Source: Candidatus Methylophosphatis haderslevensis (GTDB taxonomy: Bacteria > Pseudomonadota > Gammaproteobacteria > Burkholderiales > Rhodocyclaceae). Taken from it: 64,000 bases of DNA. The notes beneath the pieces are model-generated. The model had not been told where the DNA came from. It saw nothing but the letters and a program-made list of their open reading frames with translations, and did not search any database. The translations under genes and the position numbers were made by a program. Shown piece by piece: positions 27,245-35,094 of this stretch; the stretch's first letter is position 1; each line of letters begins with the position of its first letter. The stretch is from contig JADJSA010000008.1 in the NCBI GenBank assembly GCA_016711925.1, forward strand, positions 1 to 64,000, given 5' to 3'.

Positions 27245-27997
27245 TCAGAGTTGCACGATGCGGCCGAACTGGCCCAGCACCGCGTCGAAGGGCTTGGTGG
27301 TGTCGGCCAGCAGCGAGCCTTCCAGCTCGAACTTGTTGTACTCGTCCGAGATGAAGGAGATTTCCTTCAGCGGATCGAAGGCCACGCGGTAGAGCTCGAC
27401 CAGCACCTTGGCATTGCCCTGGGCGGTGTTGATGCCTTCGAGCCGCAGGAAGCGCTCCGGCAGCGCCTGCGTGAAGATGCCGATCTCGGTGGCCACGCCG
27501 TAGGCGTAGCTGGCCTTGAACGGCGCGGTGAAGCCGGTGGTGTCCAGAAACTGGATGGCACCGAAGTCCACGTCAGCGGTGTAGTTGGTGCCCAAGACCA
27601 AGGTCGCGGGCGTGCCAGCCGAATCCACGACGACGAGGGACGAAACCTTCGGGTGGGCCAGGAAGTAGCGGTCGCCTGCAATCGGCGTGGCACCGCCCAC
27701 TGGCTCGGCGGTGACCGTACCCGGCGTGCCGACGACGTGGTTGCCGTACAGGGCCAGTGCAAGGTTCTCCTTGGTGAACTCCTCGATGGTGAGGTTCACG
27801 GTGGCGGACTTCTGCTTGACCATCCGGTGATCCAGCGAGCGCTGGCCGGTCTGGCTCTCGTAGTGCTCCAGCACGTCGGTCTTGAGGGAGAGCTTCAGCT
27901 CGGCGACGTTGCCGGGCGAGCGCACTTCGATGGGAAGGCCGTCGGTGTCGCGCTTGCCGAGGAATACGCGGCCTTGAAAACTGGCATAGGTGCTCAT
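27245..27997 (-). CDS. Major tail tube protein
   Basis: 250 residues, ATG start. Mainly beta (GRVFLGKRDTDGLPIEVRSP, LKTDVLEHYESQTGQRSLDH) with a C-terminal segment typical of siphophage tail tube subunits (YRVAFDPLKEISFISDEYNK). Polymerises into the tail tube around the tape measure. Position between neck genes and the tail chaperone region fits. Intact; ends about 13 bp before the chaperone start. Confidence 0.75.
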   Translation of the reverse strand: MSTYASFQGRVFLGKRDTDGLPIEVRSPGNVAELKLSLKTDVLEHYESQTGQRSLDHRMVKQKSATVNLTIEEFTKENLALALYGNHVVGTPGTVTAEPVGGATPIAGDRYFLAHPKVSSLVVVDSAGTPATLVLGTNYTADVDFGAIQFLDTTGFTAPFKASYAYGVATEIGIFTQALPERFLRLEGINTAQGNAKVLVELYRVAFDPLKEISFISDEYNKFELEGSLLADTTKPFDAVLGQFGRIVQL

Positions 27998-28203
27998 TGC
28001 TTGGGTTCCTTGCGTTGGAGGGGTTTGGGTTCAGGGTCAGTGATGGGTTCTCGGGCGTGGACAGTCGGCTCCGGGGTGGCGATTCCGTGCGTGATCAGCC
28101 AGTCGGCTGATGTCGCGTCGATTTCGATCCGGTCACCGACGCCATGTGCCTTGCCCGCGTGGGTGTGCGGGCGTATCAAGACAAGTTGGGTCATAGGGGT
28201 CAT
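27994..28203 (-). CDS. Small phage protein before tail tube gene
   Basis: 69 residues; the start overlaps the previous stop (ATGA) and its stop overlaps the tail tube start. Residues 3-45 form a compact unit (LVLIRPHTHAGKAHGVGDRI, DATSADWLITHGIA) followed by a Pro/Glu-rich tail. Proteins of this size and pattern sit in the neck-tail junction region of many siphoprophages; the function is unknown. Confidence 0.65.
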   Translation of the reverse strand: MTPMTQLVLIRPHTHAGKAHGVGDRIEIDATSADWLITHGIATPEPTVHAREPITDPEPKPLQRKEPKQ

Positions 28204-28646
28204 CCAAGGGTTGAAAGGTCATTGGCCAACGTCCGGTACGTGATGCGGTAGCGCGCCGGGAGCGCCACGGCCACCGCATCGGCGTCCTCGACTTCCCACT
28301 CGCTCTCTTGTTCGCGGATGCCCAGCGCCAACCCACCGAAGGTGCCGTCCGCGAACAAGGCGGCGTGGGCAGCGGTGAGCAGACGGTCGGCCTCGGTTTC
28401 GGGGGACGCAGGTGGTACCGACCGTGCCAGCGCGACGACGCGGATGGTCAGTTCGCGTGTGACGCGGTCGTTGGCACGTTCGGTGATGGACTCGGACTCG
28501 GGAAACACCGCAAGAGCCGGGCAGTGCTCCCGACTGATGGCCACCGTGGGCGAACGGTGCAGCGTGGCCCCGAGCCCATCGGCCGCCGGGCGGGCAGCCG
28601 CCATCACCGCCAGCAGAATCCGCTCGCGGATCGAGTTGTCAGCCAT
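28200..28646 (-). CDS. Phage tail completion/neck protein
   Basis: 148 residues, ATG start. N-terminal helix (NSIRERILLAVMAAARPAAD) followed by alternating beta segments with an ELTIRVVALAR strand, the layout of tail-completion/tail-terminator proteins of the gpU/gpZ type that cap the tail before it joins the head. The assignment rests on position between the head-tail joiner and the tail tube. Intact. Confidence 0.6.
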   Translation of the reverse strand: MADNSIRERILLAVMAAARPAADGLGATLHRSPTVAISREHCPALAVFPESESITERANDRVTRELTIRVVALARSVPPASPETEADRLLTAAHAALFADGTFGGLALGIREQESEWEVEDADAVAVALPARYRITYRTLANDLSTLG

Positions 28647-28661
28647 TGGCGAGTCTCCCGA

Positions 28662-28964
28662 TCAGAGCCGGGTGAGCTTGGCGCGGATCTCGGAGCCGTC
28701 GCTCACAGCCCGGATGTCTCGCACCTGGAATGCCGCGCCACCGATTTCGACAACCTCGCGGGCTGCAAGCCCCCCGAACGCCGTGACCGGGTAGGTCATC
28801 TCGTAGTCGGTGCTCAAGGTCAGGCCATCGAGAAGGGATTCATCGGGCGCGGCAAATCCGACCTGATGCCGTTGAGACGGCGCACCGTTCGACGGATACC
28901 AAAGGCACTCCTTCAGCAGCCCAGCGTTGGCGGCCGCCTCATAGATCTGGGCGACCAGACTCAT
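28662..28964 (-). CDS. Head-tail joining protein
   Basis: 100 residues from the ATG at 28964, which overlaps the capsid stop (ATGA). A larger open frame extends upstream to 30029 but is an out-of-frame reading of the capsid gene. The product (SLVAQIYEAAANAGLLKECL at the N-terminus, VEIGGAAFQVRDIRAVSDGS in the middle) has the size and place of a gpFII-type joining protein. Family assignment is by position and size. Confidence 0.6.
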   Translation of the reverse strand: MSLVAQIYEAAANAGLLKECLWYPSNGAPSQRHQVGFAAPDESLLDGLTLSTDYEMTYPVTAFGGLAAREVVEIGGAAFQVRDIRAVSDGSEIRAKLTRL

Positions 28965-29980
28965 ACGCCACCACCCATCACCAGCTTGACCAGCAGCGCC
29001 GGGCGGTGGCACAGCGGCAGAGGATTCGCCTGCGTGTGCAGATCGGTGCCCCGGTCGAACTTGCGCGGCTCCTGCTTCGCGTACAGCGGCAGCGCCACCG
29101 TGTTGGCCGTCTCGTTGAAGTCGGCGGGCGCGTAGTAGGTGGCGAACGTGTCCATCGTGCCCAGCGGCAGGATGTGGCCCTCGTCGGGCTCCACGAATCG
29201 ACGCACGGCACTGCCCGGTGCGACAGCGCGGCCGCGATGCTCTTCGAACGTGATACCGGCGAAGGTGAAGCCAGCACGCATATCGGTGCGCAGCGCCTGT
29301 CCGTCTTGCCAGCGGTTGTAGGCCAGCTTGACCTCGTCGTGCCCCGTCAGCGCATCGAAGAAGTCCTCGCCCACGAAAGCGTGCAGGCCGCTCATCCGTT
29401 CGCCTTGCAGGTTGTCCTCGACGTACCGGGCGACGTCCAGGCAAGCCTTCTTCACATCCCAGCCGTTCTCCGGATCGGCGATGTTGAAGGTGAAGGTTTT
29501 CGGCGTGATCTCGAACTCGTTGTAGAGGTTGTAGATCACGCTGCCGTCGGCGTCGAGGATCAAGCCCTTGAGCGCACCGAAGCGCAGATGCTCCAGCGTG
29601 ATCGCGTGCTTGTTGCGCATCGTCTGCAGGTGCTGCGCCATCACGCCCGCCACGGTCTGCAGTTCCGTTTCGGAGCCGAAGGCGCGGATGCCCTGGACTT
29701 CCTCGGGCAGGATCACGTCGTCGTGCGGGATGTGGGGGATGGTGAACGAGCGCACCTTGCGCTTGCCGCGCACGCCCACGGTGCCGGGCGAACCTGGGGG
29801 CATCGTCGGCAACAGCGTGAGCACACCGTTCTGCTCTTCCACGATCACCGAGCGAAAGCGCTGCGGCTTGTCGACGAACAGGCCCATTGCGCTCAGGCGG
29901 TCGTAGTTGTTGGGCAGGAAGTTGATGGCGGCGGTGAGCGCCGACATCGAGAAGGCGGGGTTTTCGAAGATGTTCTGCAT
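28961..29980 (-). CDS. Major capsid protein, lambda E type
   Basis: 339 residues. The start is the ATG at 29980, preceded by a good ribosome binding site (CCAAGGAGTC); the open frame extends 30 codons upstream without one. N-terminus MQNIFENPAFSMSALTAAIN and the downstream GLFVDKPQRFRSVIVEEQNG are typical of the lambda gpE family. It forms the icosahedral shell. It follows the decoration protein by 2 bp, the usual lambda-type order. Intact. Confidence 0.85.
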   Translation of the reverse strand: MQNIFENPAFSMSALTAAINFLPNNYDRLSAMGLFVDKPQRFRSVIVEEQNGVLTLLPTMPPGSPGTVGVRGKRKVRSFTIPHIPHDDVILPEEVQGIRAFGSETELQTVAGVMAQHLQTMRNKHAITLEHLRFGALKGLILDADGSVIYNLYNEFEITPKTFTFNIADPENGWDVKKACLDVARYVEDNLQGERMSGLHAFVGEDFFDALTGHDEVKLAYNRWQDGQALRTDMRAGFTFAGITFEEHRGRAVAPGSAVRRFVEPDEGHILPLGTMDTFATYYAPADFNETANTVALPLYAKQEPRKFDRGTDLHTQANPLPLCHRPALLVKLVMGGGV

Positions 29981-29982
29981 GG

Positions 29983-30363
29983 TCAGACTCCTTGGCGAAC
30001 GAGGACACCCAGCGCTTTGAGCTGGGCAACGGCCGCCTGCTGTTCGGCGGTGGTGATGCCGGTGGGCCACTGCAGTGCGTGGTCGGCGACGATGGCGTGA
30101 CGCGCCACCATCAGGCCGTCATCGCGATCCGCCAGATGGGCATCGCACTTCTGCATCAGCACACCTGCGGCGTACTGGCTGCCGTCGGTGGCCGAGGGGT
30201 CGATCTGCTTGACCTTGCCCGTGGCAGTGACCATCCCGGCGACCGCGCCCAGCGGCAGGGTCTGGCCTGCGACCACGGTGACGCGGTCGCGCGAGTAGAG
30301 GTTCGGGGCCTCGTACTTGAGCAGGTCGCCCAAGTTCATCGATTCAGAAAACACGGTGGGCAT
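29983..30363 (-). CDS. Head decoration protein, lambda D type
   Basis: 126 residues, ATG start. NLGDLLKYEAPNLYSRDRVT and VVAGQTLPLGAVAGMVTATG are the conserved features of the gpD decoration family, which stabilises the expanded capsid. It lies between the protease/scaffold gene and the capsid gene. Intact. Confidence 0.8.
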   Translation of the reverse strand: MPTVFSESMNLGDLLKYEAPNLYSRDRVTVVAGQTLPLGAVAGMVTATGKVKQIDPSATDGSQYAAGVLMQKCDAHLADRDDGLMVARHAIVADHALQWPTGITTAEQQAAVAQLKALGVLVRQGV

Positions 30364-30364
30364 C

Positions 30365-31600
30365 TCAGATCTCCTTTTTCAGTGATGCGGACTTGGCGGC
30401 GAGCTGCTTCGCGGCATCGAGCAGCGGGTTGCTGGCGGCGGTGGAAGCAGCGGCATCAGGGGAGATGCGGCTGACGATCTCGGGGCTGGCTTCAGCCTGC
30501 GCAGCCAGTAACTGGCTGCGCACCTTGGCTGGTGAGGCTTTCGCTTCGAGGAAGCCCGCGATCAGGTCGGTGCGCCCGGCCAGGGTGCAGGTCTGGGCGA
30601 CCTCCACTGCATCGGCCACGGTCATGGCGGTGGCGGCCGCCGATTGAGAAAAACTGCCAGCAGGATCAGCAGCAAGCCGATCAGGAGCAGCGGGGTCGGT
30701 TCGATCATTCATTGATGACTCCATCTGGAGGTTGCGGAAAGAGCCCGAGTGGCTTGCCGCCAGATTCGGGAGTGGGGAAACGGATTCGCAAAGCTGGGCA
30801 AGCGCGTCGTCGAAGGTGCCGATGGCGTCGGCCAACCCGATGGCCACGGCGGCCTGCCCAAAGAACAGCCCGGCCTCGGTGTCGCGCACGGCGGCCGCCT
30901 CGATGCCTCGGTTGCGGGCCACCGTCTCGACGAACAGGCTGTAGACGCGATTGACCTCGCCCTTGAGAAACGCGTGGGCTTCGCTGGAAATCGGCTCGTG
31001 CGGGTTGAGGTCGTTCTTGCGGTCGCCCGCAAAGACCGCCGTGTAGCGAACGCCGTCCTGGGCATCCTTCTCGGACTGGTCGACGTGCATCGCAATGACG
31101 CCAATCGAGCCGACGCCACCGGTGCGCGACACGTACACCTTGCTGGCCGCAGACGCCAATGCGTAGGCCGCCGAGAAGGCCATGTCATTGGCCACGGCCC
31201 AGACTGGCTTAATGCTGGACGCCGCACGGATGCGGTCAGCCAGATCGAACACGCCGCCCGACTCGCCACCCGGCGAATCGACGTCGAGCAGGATGGCGGC
31301 AACGTCCGGGCTGGCCAACGCGGTGTCCAACTGGGCGGTGAGACCGGCGTAGCTGGTCAAGCCGGATTCAGCTTCCAGGCCCACGGTGCGTCGCACCAGC
31401 GTGCCGTGGATCGGGATGACCGCGACCTTCGCAGTCTGGGTGGCTGCTTGGCGCGAAGGCGGCGTGAAGCCCGAGGGCGCAGCCAGAACGCCTAAGCCGA
31501 TCCGGGGGCCGAGCACGGCCAGGATGACGTCAAGTTTTGGGCGATGGATCGCCAGCGGCACACCGTAGAGGCGTGCCGCCAAATGGGGCAACAGGGTCAT
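30365..31600 (-). CDS. Prohead protease (S49/ClpP-like) fused to scaffold region
   Basis: 411 residues, ATG start with an AGGATTTTC leader. Residues about 60-300 are an S49 peptidase (SppA/lambda C type): PGGESGGVFDLADRI, then the serine loop region FSAAYALASAASKVYVSRTG and GGVGSIGVIAMHVD. The C-terminal about 120 residues are Ala-rich and helical, as in scaffold (Nu3-like) domains; an internal MESSMNDRTDP could serve as a separate scaffold start. It cuts scaffold and portal during prohead maturation. Intact. Confidence 0.8.
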   Translation of the reverse strand: MTLLPHLAARLYGVPLAIHRPKLDVILAVLGPRIGLGVLAAPSGFTPPSRQAATQTAKVAVIPIHGTLVRRTVGLEAESGLTSYAGLTAQLDTALASPDVAAILLDVDSPGGESGGVFDLADRIRAASSIKPVWAVANDMAFSAAYALASAASKVYVSRTGGVGSIGVIAMHVDQSEKDAQDGVRYTAVFAGDRKNDLNPHEPISSEAHAFLKGEVNRVYSLFVETVARNRGIEAAAVRDTEAGLFFGQAAVAIGLADAIGTFDDALAQLCESVSPLPNLAASHSGSFRNLQMESSMNDRTDPAAPDRLAADPAGSFSQSAAATAMTVADAVEVAQTCTLAGRTDLIAGFLEAKASPAKVRSQLLAAQAEASPEIVSRISPDAAASTAASNPLLDAAKQLAAKSASLKKEI

Positions 31601-31609
31601 GAAAATCCT

Positions 31610-33121
31610 TCAGGCGGACGATGAGCTGCCGGGTTGCGTGGCGTCGGCAGCGTTCTTGTTCGGCTCGGCGCTTCCGCCGTCCTTGGAGGTGCGGCGCGGG
31701 TCGGAGTCAAAGATCAAGCCGAGGTCATCGGCGCGCTGGTTGTCGGCGGCGATCTCACGATCAACGTCTTCGGCGTCGTAGCCAAAGGCAGCGATGGCTT
31801 CCGAGCGACTCATCAGGCCCGCCCGGATGGCCAGCAGCATGGCCTTGAACTCCTTCTCCGGATCAACCCACTGCCATCCCTGCGGAATCCACTTCACTTG
31901 GCTGTACTGGCGACGGCGGGCGGGCCCGCCACGCGCGAATCCAGGTGCTTCGAGCGCACCTGCGAGCACGGCCTGCTTCATCCACGCCGCCCACACGGGG
32001 CGGCACATTTGATGCACCAGCACGCTGTGCTGCACCATCTCGCAACGACGGCGGAACTCCAGCATCCCGGCACGGATGGATGAGTAGTTCACGCCGGTCA
32101 GGTCACCAGTCAACTGCTCGTAGGTGACACCGATGGCGGCGGCGACAGCCCGAAATTGGGTACGCAGGAATTCGCCATAGGAACCGCCGACGTCAGCAGG
32201 GTCGGAAAACTTGATGTCCTCGCCGGGCTCCAGAATCTGCAGCGTTCCGGGCTCCAAACCAGCGAGCGCAATGCCGTCGTTGTCGGCTGCACCTTCGCCC
32301 ATCAGGTTGTCCTCGGGGTTCTGTCGCGTCACGAATCCGGCGAACATCGCAGCGGTCTTCTTGCGCACCAGCTCGGCGTCGTCGTACTGGTCGAGTTCGT
32401 TGAGCTTGACCAGGGCCCGCGACAACCAAGGCTCACCCCGGATCTGGCCCGGACGCAGAACCCGGAACAGGTGGATGATTTCCGAAGCAATGATGCGCAC
32501 CGTGTCCATGCCACCCTGGCCCGACATCGGAGCCAGACGCCCGTCCTCCGGGTGCGAGCGGTACAGGTGGTAGGCCACGCGCCGCCCCAGGCTGTCGAAC
32601 TCGATGCCAGAGCGCACGACATTGCCCGAAGGCAGATCGGTGTTGAGACTGATGGGCAGATGCTCGGGCTCCAGCAACTGGAGCTGCAAGGGCACCACCA
32701 AGCCATCTTCCGGGCGGCGAGGCCGCAACCGAATCAGGCACTCGCCACCTTCAAGCATCGCTCGGCAGGCGAGCGCCTGCAGGCCGTAGAAGTCGGTCTG
32801 CCCGGCGGCATCGGCTTCTTCCGTCCAGTCGCGCCACAGCGCTTGCACCTCGGCCTTGAACGGCTCGTTCGAGGACAAGCTCTGCGGCTTGATGCCGGTG
32901 CCCACTGCGTTGGCGACAAAGGCCTCGATTCCGGCTTGCGCCCACGCATTGCGGCGCACGAGGTCGCGGCTCTTGATGCGCAAGTCGGTGTTGGTCGCCA
33001 GCATTGCGGCGACCGCGCCCGGATTGCCCGGCATCCAGGCCAACGAGCGGCGGCCACGGCCAGTCGCCTCGTGGATGGGTTGCTGGCCGAACAGGCTGCG
33101 AATCTTCGAGTACCAAGCCAT
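31610..33121 (-). CDS. Phage portal protein, lambda B type
   Basis: 503 residues from the ATG at 33121 overlapping the connector stop (TGATG). Typical lambda-family portal features: WMPGNPGAVAAMLATNTDLR, FKAEVQALWRDWTEEADAAG, and the C-terminal EAIAAFGYDAEDVDREIAAD. It forms the dodecameric ring through which DNA is packaged. Ends with a Ser/Asp-rich tail. Intact. Confidence 0.85.
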   Translation of the reverse strand: MAWYSKIRSLFGQQPIHEATGRGRRSLAWMPGNPGAVAAMLATNTDLRIKSRDLVRRNAWAQAGIEAFVANAVGTGIKPQSLSSNEPFKAEVQALWRDWTEEADAAGQTDFYGLQALACRAMLEGGECLIRLRPRRPEDGLVVPLQLQLLEPEHLPISLNTDLPSGNVVRSGIEFDSLGRRVAYHLYRSHPEDGRLAPMSGQGGMDTVRIIASEIIHLFRVLRPGQIRGEPWLSRALVKLNELDQYDDAELVRKKTAAMFAGFVTRQNPEDNLMGEGAADNDGIALAGLEPGTLQILEPGEDIKFSDPADVGGSYGEFLRTQFRAVAAAIGVTYEQLTGDLTGVNYSSIRAGMLEFRRRCEMVQHSVLVHQMCRPVWAAWMKQAVLAGALEAPGFARGGPARRRQYSQVKWIPQGWQWVDPEKEFKAMLLAIRAGLMSRSEAIAAFGYDAEDVDREIAADNQRADDLGLIFDSDPRRTSKDGGSAEPNKNAADATQPGSSSSA

Positions 33122-33342
33122 CAAAACCCCTTCGAGGTCGTGACCCGGATCTGGCGCGGCGGGAACGGCACCAAGCCGGTCGCCGCTGCCTGCTCGGCAA
33201 GGCCGCGCTCGACTGCGCGGATCGCGGTTTTGATCTCATCCACCGTGCGGTACTCGACGGTTTTGTCGCCGAACGTGACCCGCCTCTCGCCTTTAGCGAG
33301 GGCGGCTTCCAGGGCTGTGAGTTGGTCTTGCGAATAGGCCAT
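33121..33342 (-). CDS. gpW-like head-tail connector
   Basis: 73 residues, ATG start. AYSQDQLTALEAALAKGERR and VEYRTVDEIKTAIRAVERGL match the small gpW family. Translationally coupled to the portal gene. gpW proteins join head and tail at the neck. Confidence 0.8.
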   Translation of the reverse strand: MAYSQDQLTALEAALAKGERRVTFGDKTVEYRTVDEIKTAIRAVERGLAEQAAATGLVPFPPRQIRVTTSKGF

Positions 33343-33352
33343 CGATGTGTCC

Positions 33353-33946
33353 TCAGTTCGTTTTGATGGCCGTCAGGCTGCTGCCTGCCTTCACGACCGC
33401 GTTGGACGCAGCGACCTCAGAGGCAAACCGAATCTGCAAACTGCCCGCCGTCACGCCGGTGATAACCAGCAGACGGCCCGTGGCCAGGGTGTTGACGTTG
33501 GCGGTGTCGATTGAGGCGCTTGCCGCCCCGACATCCCCAGCGCGCTGGTGGGCCAGGGTCGCGGTTGTGGCGGTGAGCGGCGTTGCCCAGTTGGCTACGA
33601 CCGTCGCGCCACTGGGCACCGACTGCGTGAGACGAATGCCAGTCGTGGTGGCCGCCGTCTGGAACATCACCCACGCATCGATCACATAAGTGCTGCTCGC
33701 ATTCAGCGCGACCGTCAGACCCGTGACGTTGGCAAGCGTGGTCGTGGCGTTGGTGACATCTGCCGTCAGACGCACGGTTGTGAGGCGGGCATCGCTGATA
33801 GGCGCGGTCAATGCCAGCCACGCGGTGCCATCGCACCAGTACGGCTTGTTGTCGGCAGTCAGCCGCACCACGGCACCGGCAATTGCACTGGTTGGCGCTG
33901 GCAACGCGGTGACGAGAGGAGCCATCCGCAAAGCAAAGTCACGCAT
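33353..33946 (-). CDS. Phage structural protein, fibre/appendage-like
   Basis: 197 residues, ATG start. Beta-rich with many Thr, Ala and Val residues and an early AGAVVRLTADNKPYWCDGTA segment resembling proteins that decorate virions or form short fibres. It lies between the large terminase and the connector, an unusual place for a fibre, with two related-looking genes upstream. No catalytic motif seen. Confidence 0.55.
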   Translation of the reverse strand: MRDFALRMAPLVTALPAPTSAIAGAVVRLTADNKPYWCDGTAWLALTAPISDARLTTVRLTADVTNATTTLANVTGLTVALNASSTYVIDAWVMFQTAATTTGIRLTQSVPSGATVVANWATPLTATTATLAHQRAGDVGAASASIDTANVNTLATGRLLVITGVTAGSLQIRFASEVAASNAVVKAGSSLTAIKTN

Positions 33947-33966
33947 GGGTGGTTTGCTCGGGCGTC

Positions 33967-34758
33967 TTAGGCCATCACCACGACACGGTAGGCATTGGCT
34001 GCCGGGGCCGCCGCGAAGTTCAGTCGCGCGGTGTTCGTGTTGGGCAGGCTGACATCGCAGTTGACCTGCTCGTAGCTGCCGGAGGCCTGATAAACCTGCA
34101 CCACCACATCGCGGGTTGCGAAGTTGTGGTTGACGTCAAACTGGGTGGCACTGCCGTCGCCGATGGTCGACTGTGCGCGGCGGACTCGGCCCGTCCACGC
34201 GTTGAGCTTGAGCGGCGTGACGATTCGCAGGTCGTCCGTACCGCCGTCGGTTTCCGCTTGGGTGGCGATCTCGGCGATCCCGGAACTGGTTTCCGAGGCT
34301 GCGCCAACGTTCGCGCCGAACAGCAGCCACGTAACGGCATCGGTACCGATCACGAAGTTGACGACCGATTGCCGCCAGCTCGTCCCACTCGACGTGCCTT
34401 CCTCCACCGTTGTGATGGCCTGCTCGAGTTCGGCGGCGGCATTGGCATCCAGGCTGCGGGTCATCGCCACAGCAGACCCGTTCCAGACATAGAGGCCGTT
34501 TTCGGAAGCGACCGTCTGGGCCTTGACCAGCACCCGGTCGCCGCTGACCAGCGTCACCCCGTCGAGCGTCGAACCAGGAGCCGCCAGATTGACGTTGGCT
34601 TGGGTCGCCACACGGCAGGAATCCTTCCACGCCAGACCCTCGACCGCCGAGTTCAAGTCCTGCTGACGAACTGGCTCGTCGGGATTGACCGGGGCAGGCA
34701 AGTTGCGAATGCGGGCGACGCCGCCGAAGTCGAGATCGGAGAGTTGTTTACGGGACAT
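33967..34758 (-). CDS. Phage tail-fibre-like protein
   Basis: 263 residues, ATG start. N-terminal SDLDFGGVARIRNLPAPVNP and DEPVRQQDLNSAVEGLAWKD are the attachment segment seen in many phage fibre proteins. The C-terminal 60 residues (QFDVNHNFATRDVVVQVYQA) share a motif with the neighbouring 101-residue protein. It is probably a fibre or appendage fixed to the virion. Intact. Confidence 0.65.
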   Translation of the reverse strand: MSRKQLSDLDFGGVARIRNLPAPVNPDEPVRQQDLNSAVEGLAWKDSCRVATQANVNLAAPGSTLDGVTLVSGDRVLVKAQTVASENGLYVWNGSAVAMTRSLDANAAAELEQAITTVEEGTSSGTSWRQSVVNFVIGTDAVTWLLFGANVGAASETSSGIAEIATQAETDGGTDDLRIVTPLKLNAWTGRVRRAQSTIGDGSATQFDVNHNFATRDVVVQVYQASGSYEQVNCDVSLPNTNTARLNFAAAPAANAYRVVVMA

Positions 34759-34779
34759 CGATGTTTTCCTTTCAAGGGG

Positions 34780-35085
34780 TCAAATGAGGCGTGCTTGCCC
34801 GGCCATCGGAATGGCGAAGCGCACAAGCAACTGGTTCTGGCTGGTATGCGTGATGGCGGCTGTGACTTCACTGCCGCCGCTGTCGAGAATCGTCACCACC
34901 GGACGGAATCCGAGGTTGTGGTTGATCGTCCAAAGGCTGGCTGGCGATACCTGCGTGTGCAGGAACGCAGCAGCGCCGCCCGTACTGCCACCGGGGACTT
35001 GATTGATGCGCTGCTCGATGTCAGAGAACCTCTGAGCCACGCGCAGCACAAAGCTGTTCAGTTGCGATTGCAGGCTCATCGACAC
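34780..35085 (-). CDS. Small phage protein with fibre C-terminal-like domain
   Basis: 101 residues, ATG start, 9 bp after the terminase stop. An N-terminal coiled-coil-like helix (LNSFVLRVAQRFSDIEQRIN) is followed by a domain (WTINHNLGFRPVVTILDSGG) whose NHN-x3-R-x-VV pattern matches the C-terminus of the next gene. Looks like a trimeric fibre piece. Function not established. Confidence 0.6.
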   Translation of the reverse strand: MSMSLQSQLNSFVLRVAQRFSDIEQRINQVPGGSTGGAAAFLHTQVSPASLWTINHNLGFRPVVTILDSGGSEVTAAITHTSQNQLLVRFAIPMAGQARLI

Positions 35086-35094
35086 TCGTCCTGT

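Noticed and set aside
28965..30029. Extended frame upstream of the head-tail joining gene
   Set aside because: Arg/Pro-rich and antiphase to the capsid gene; only the last 100 codons look like a real protein.
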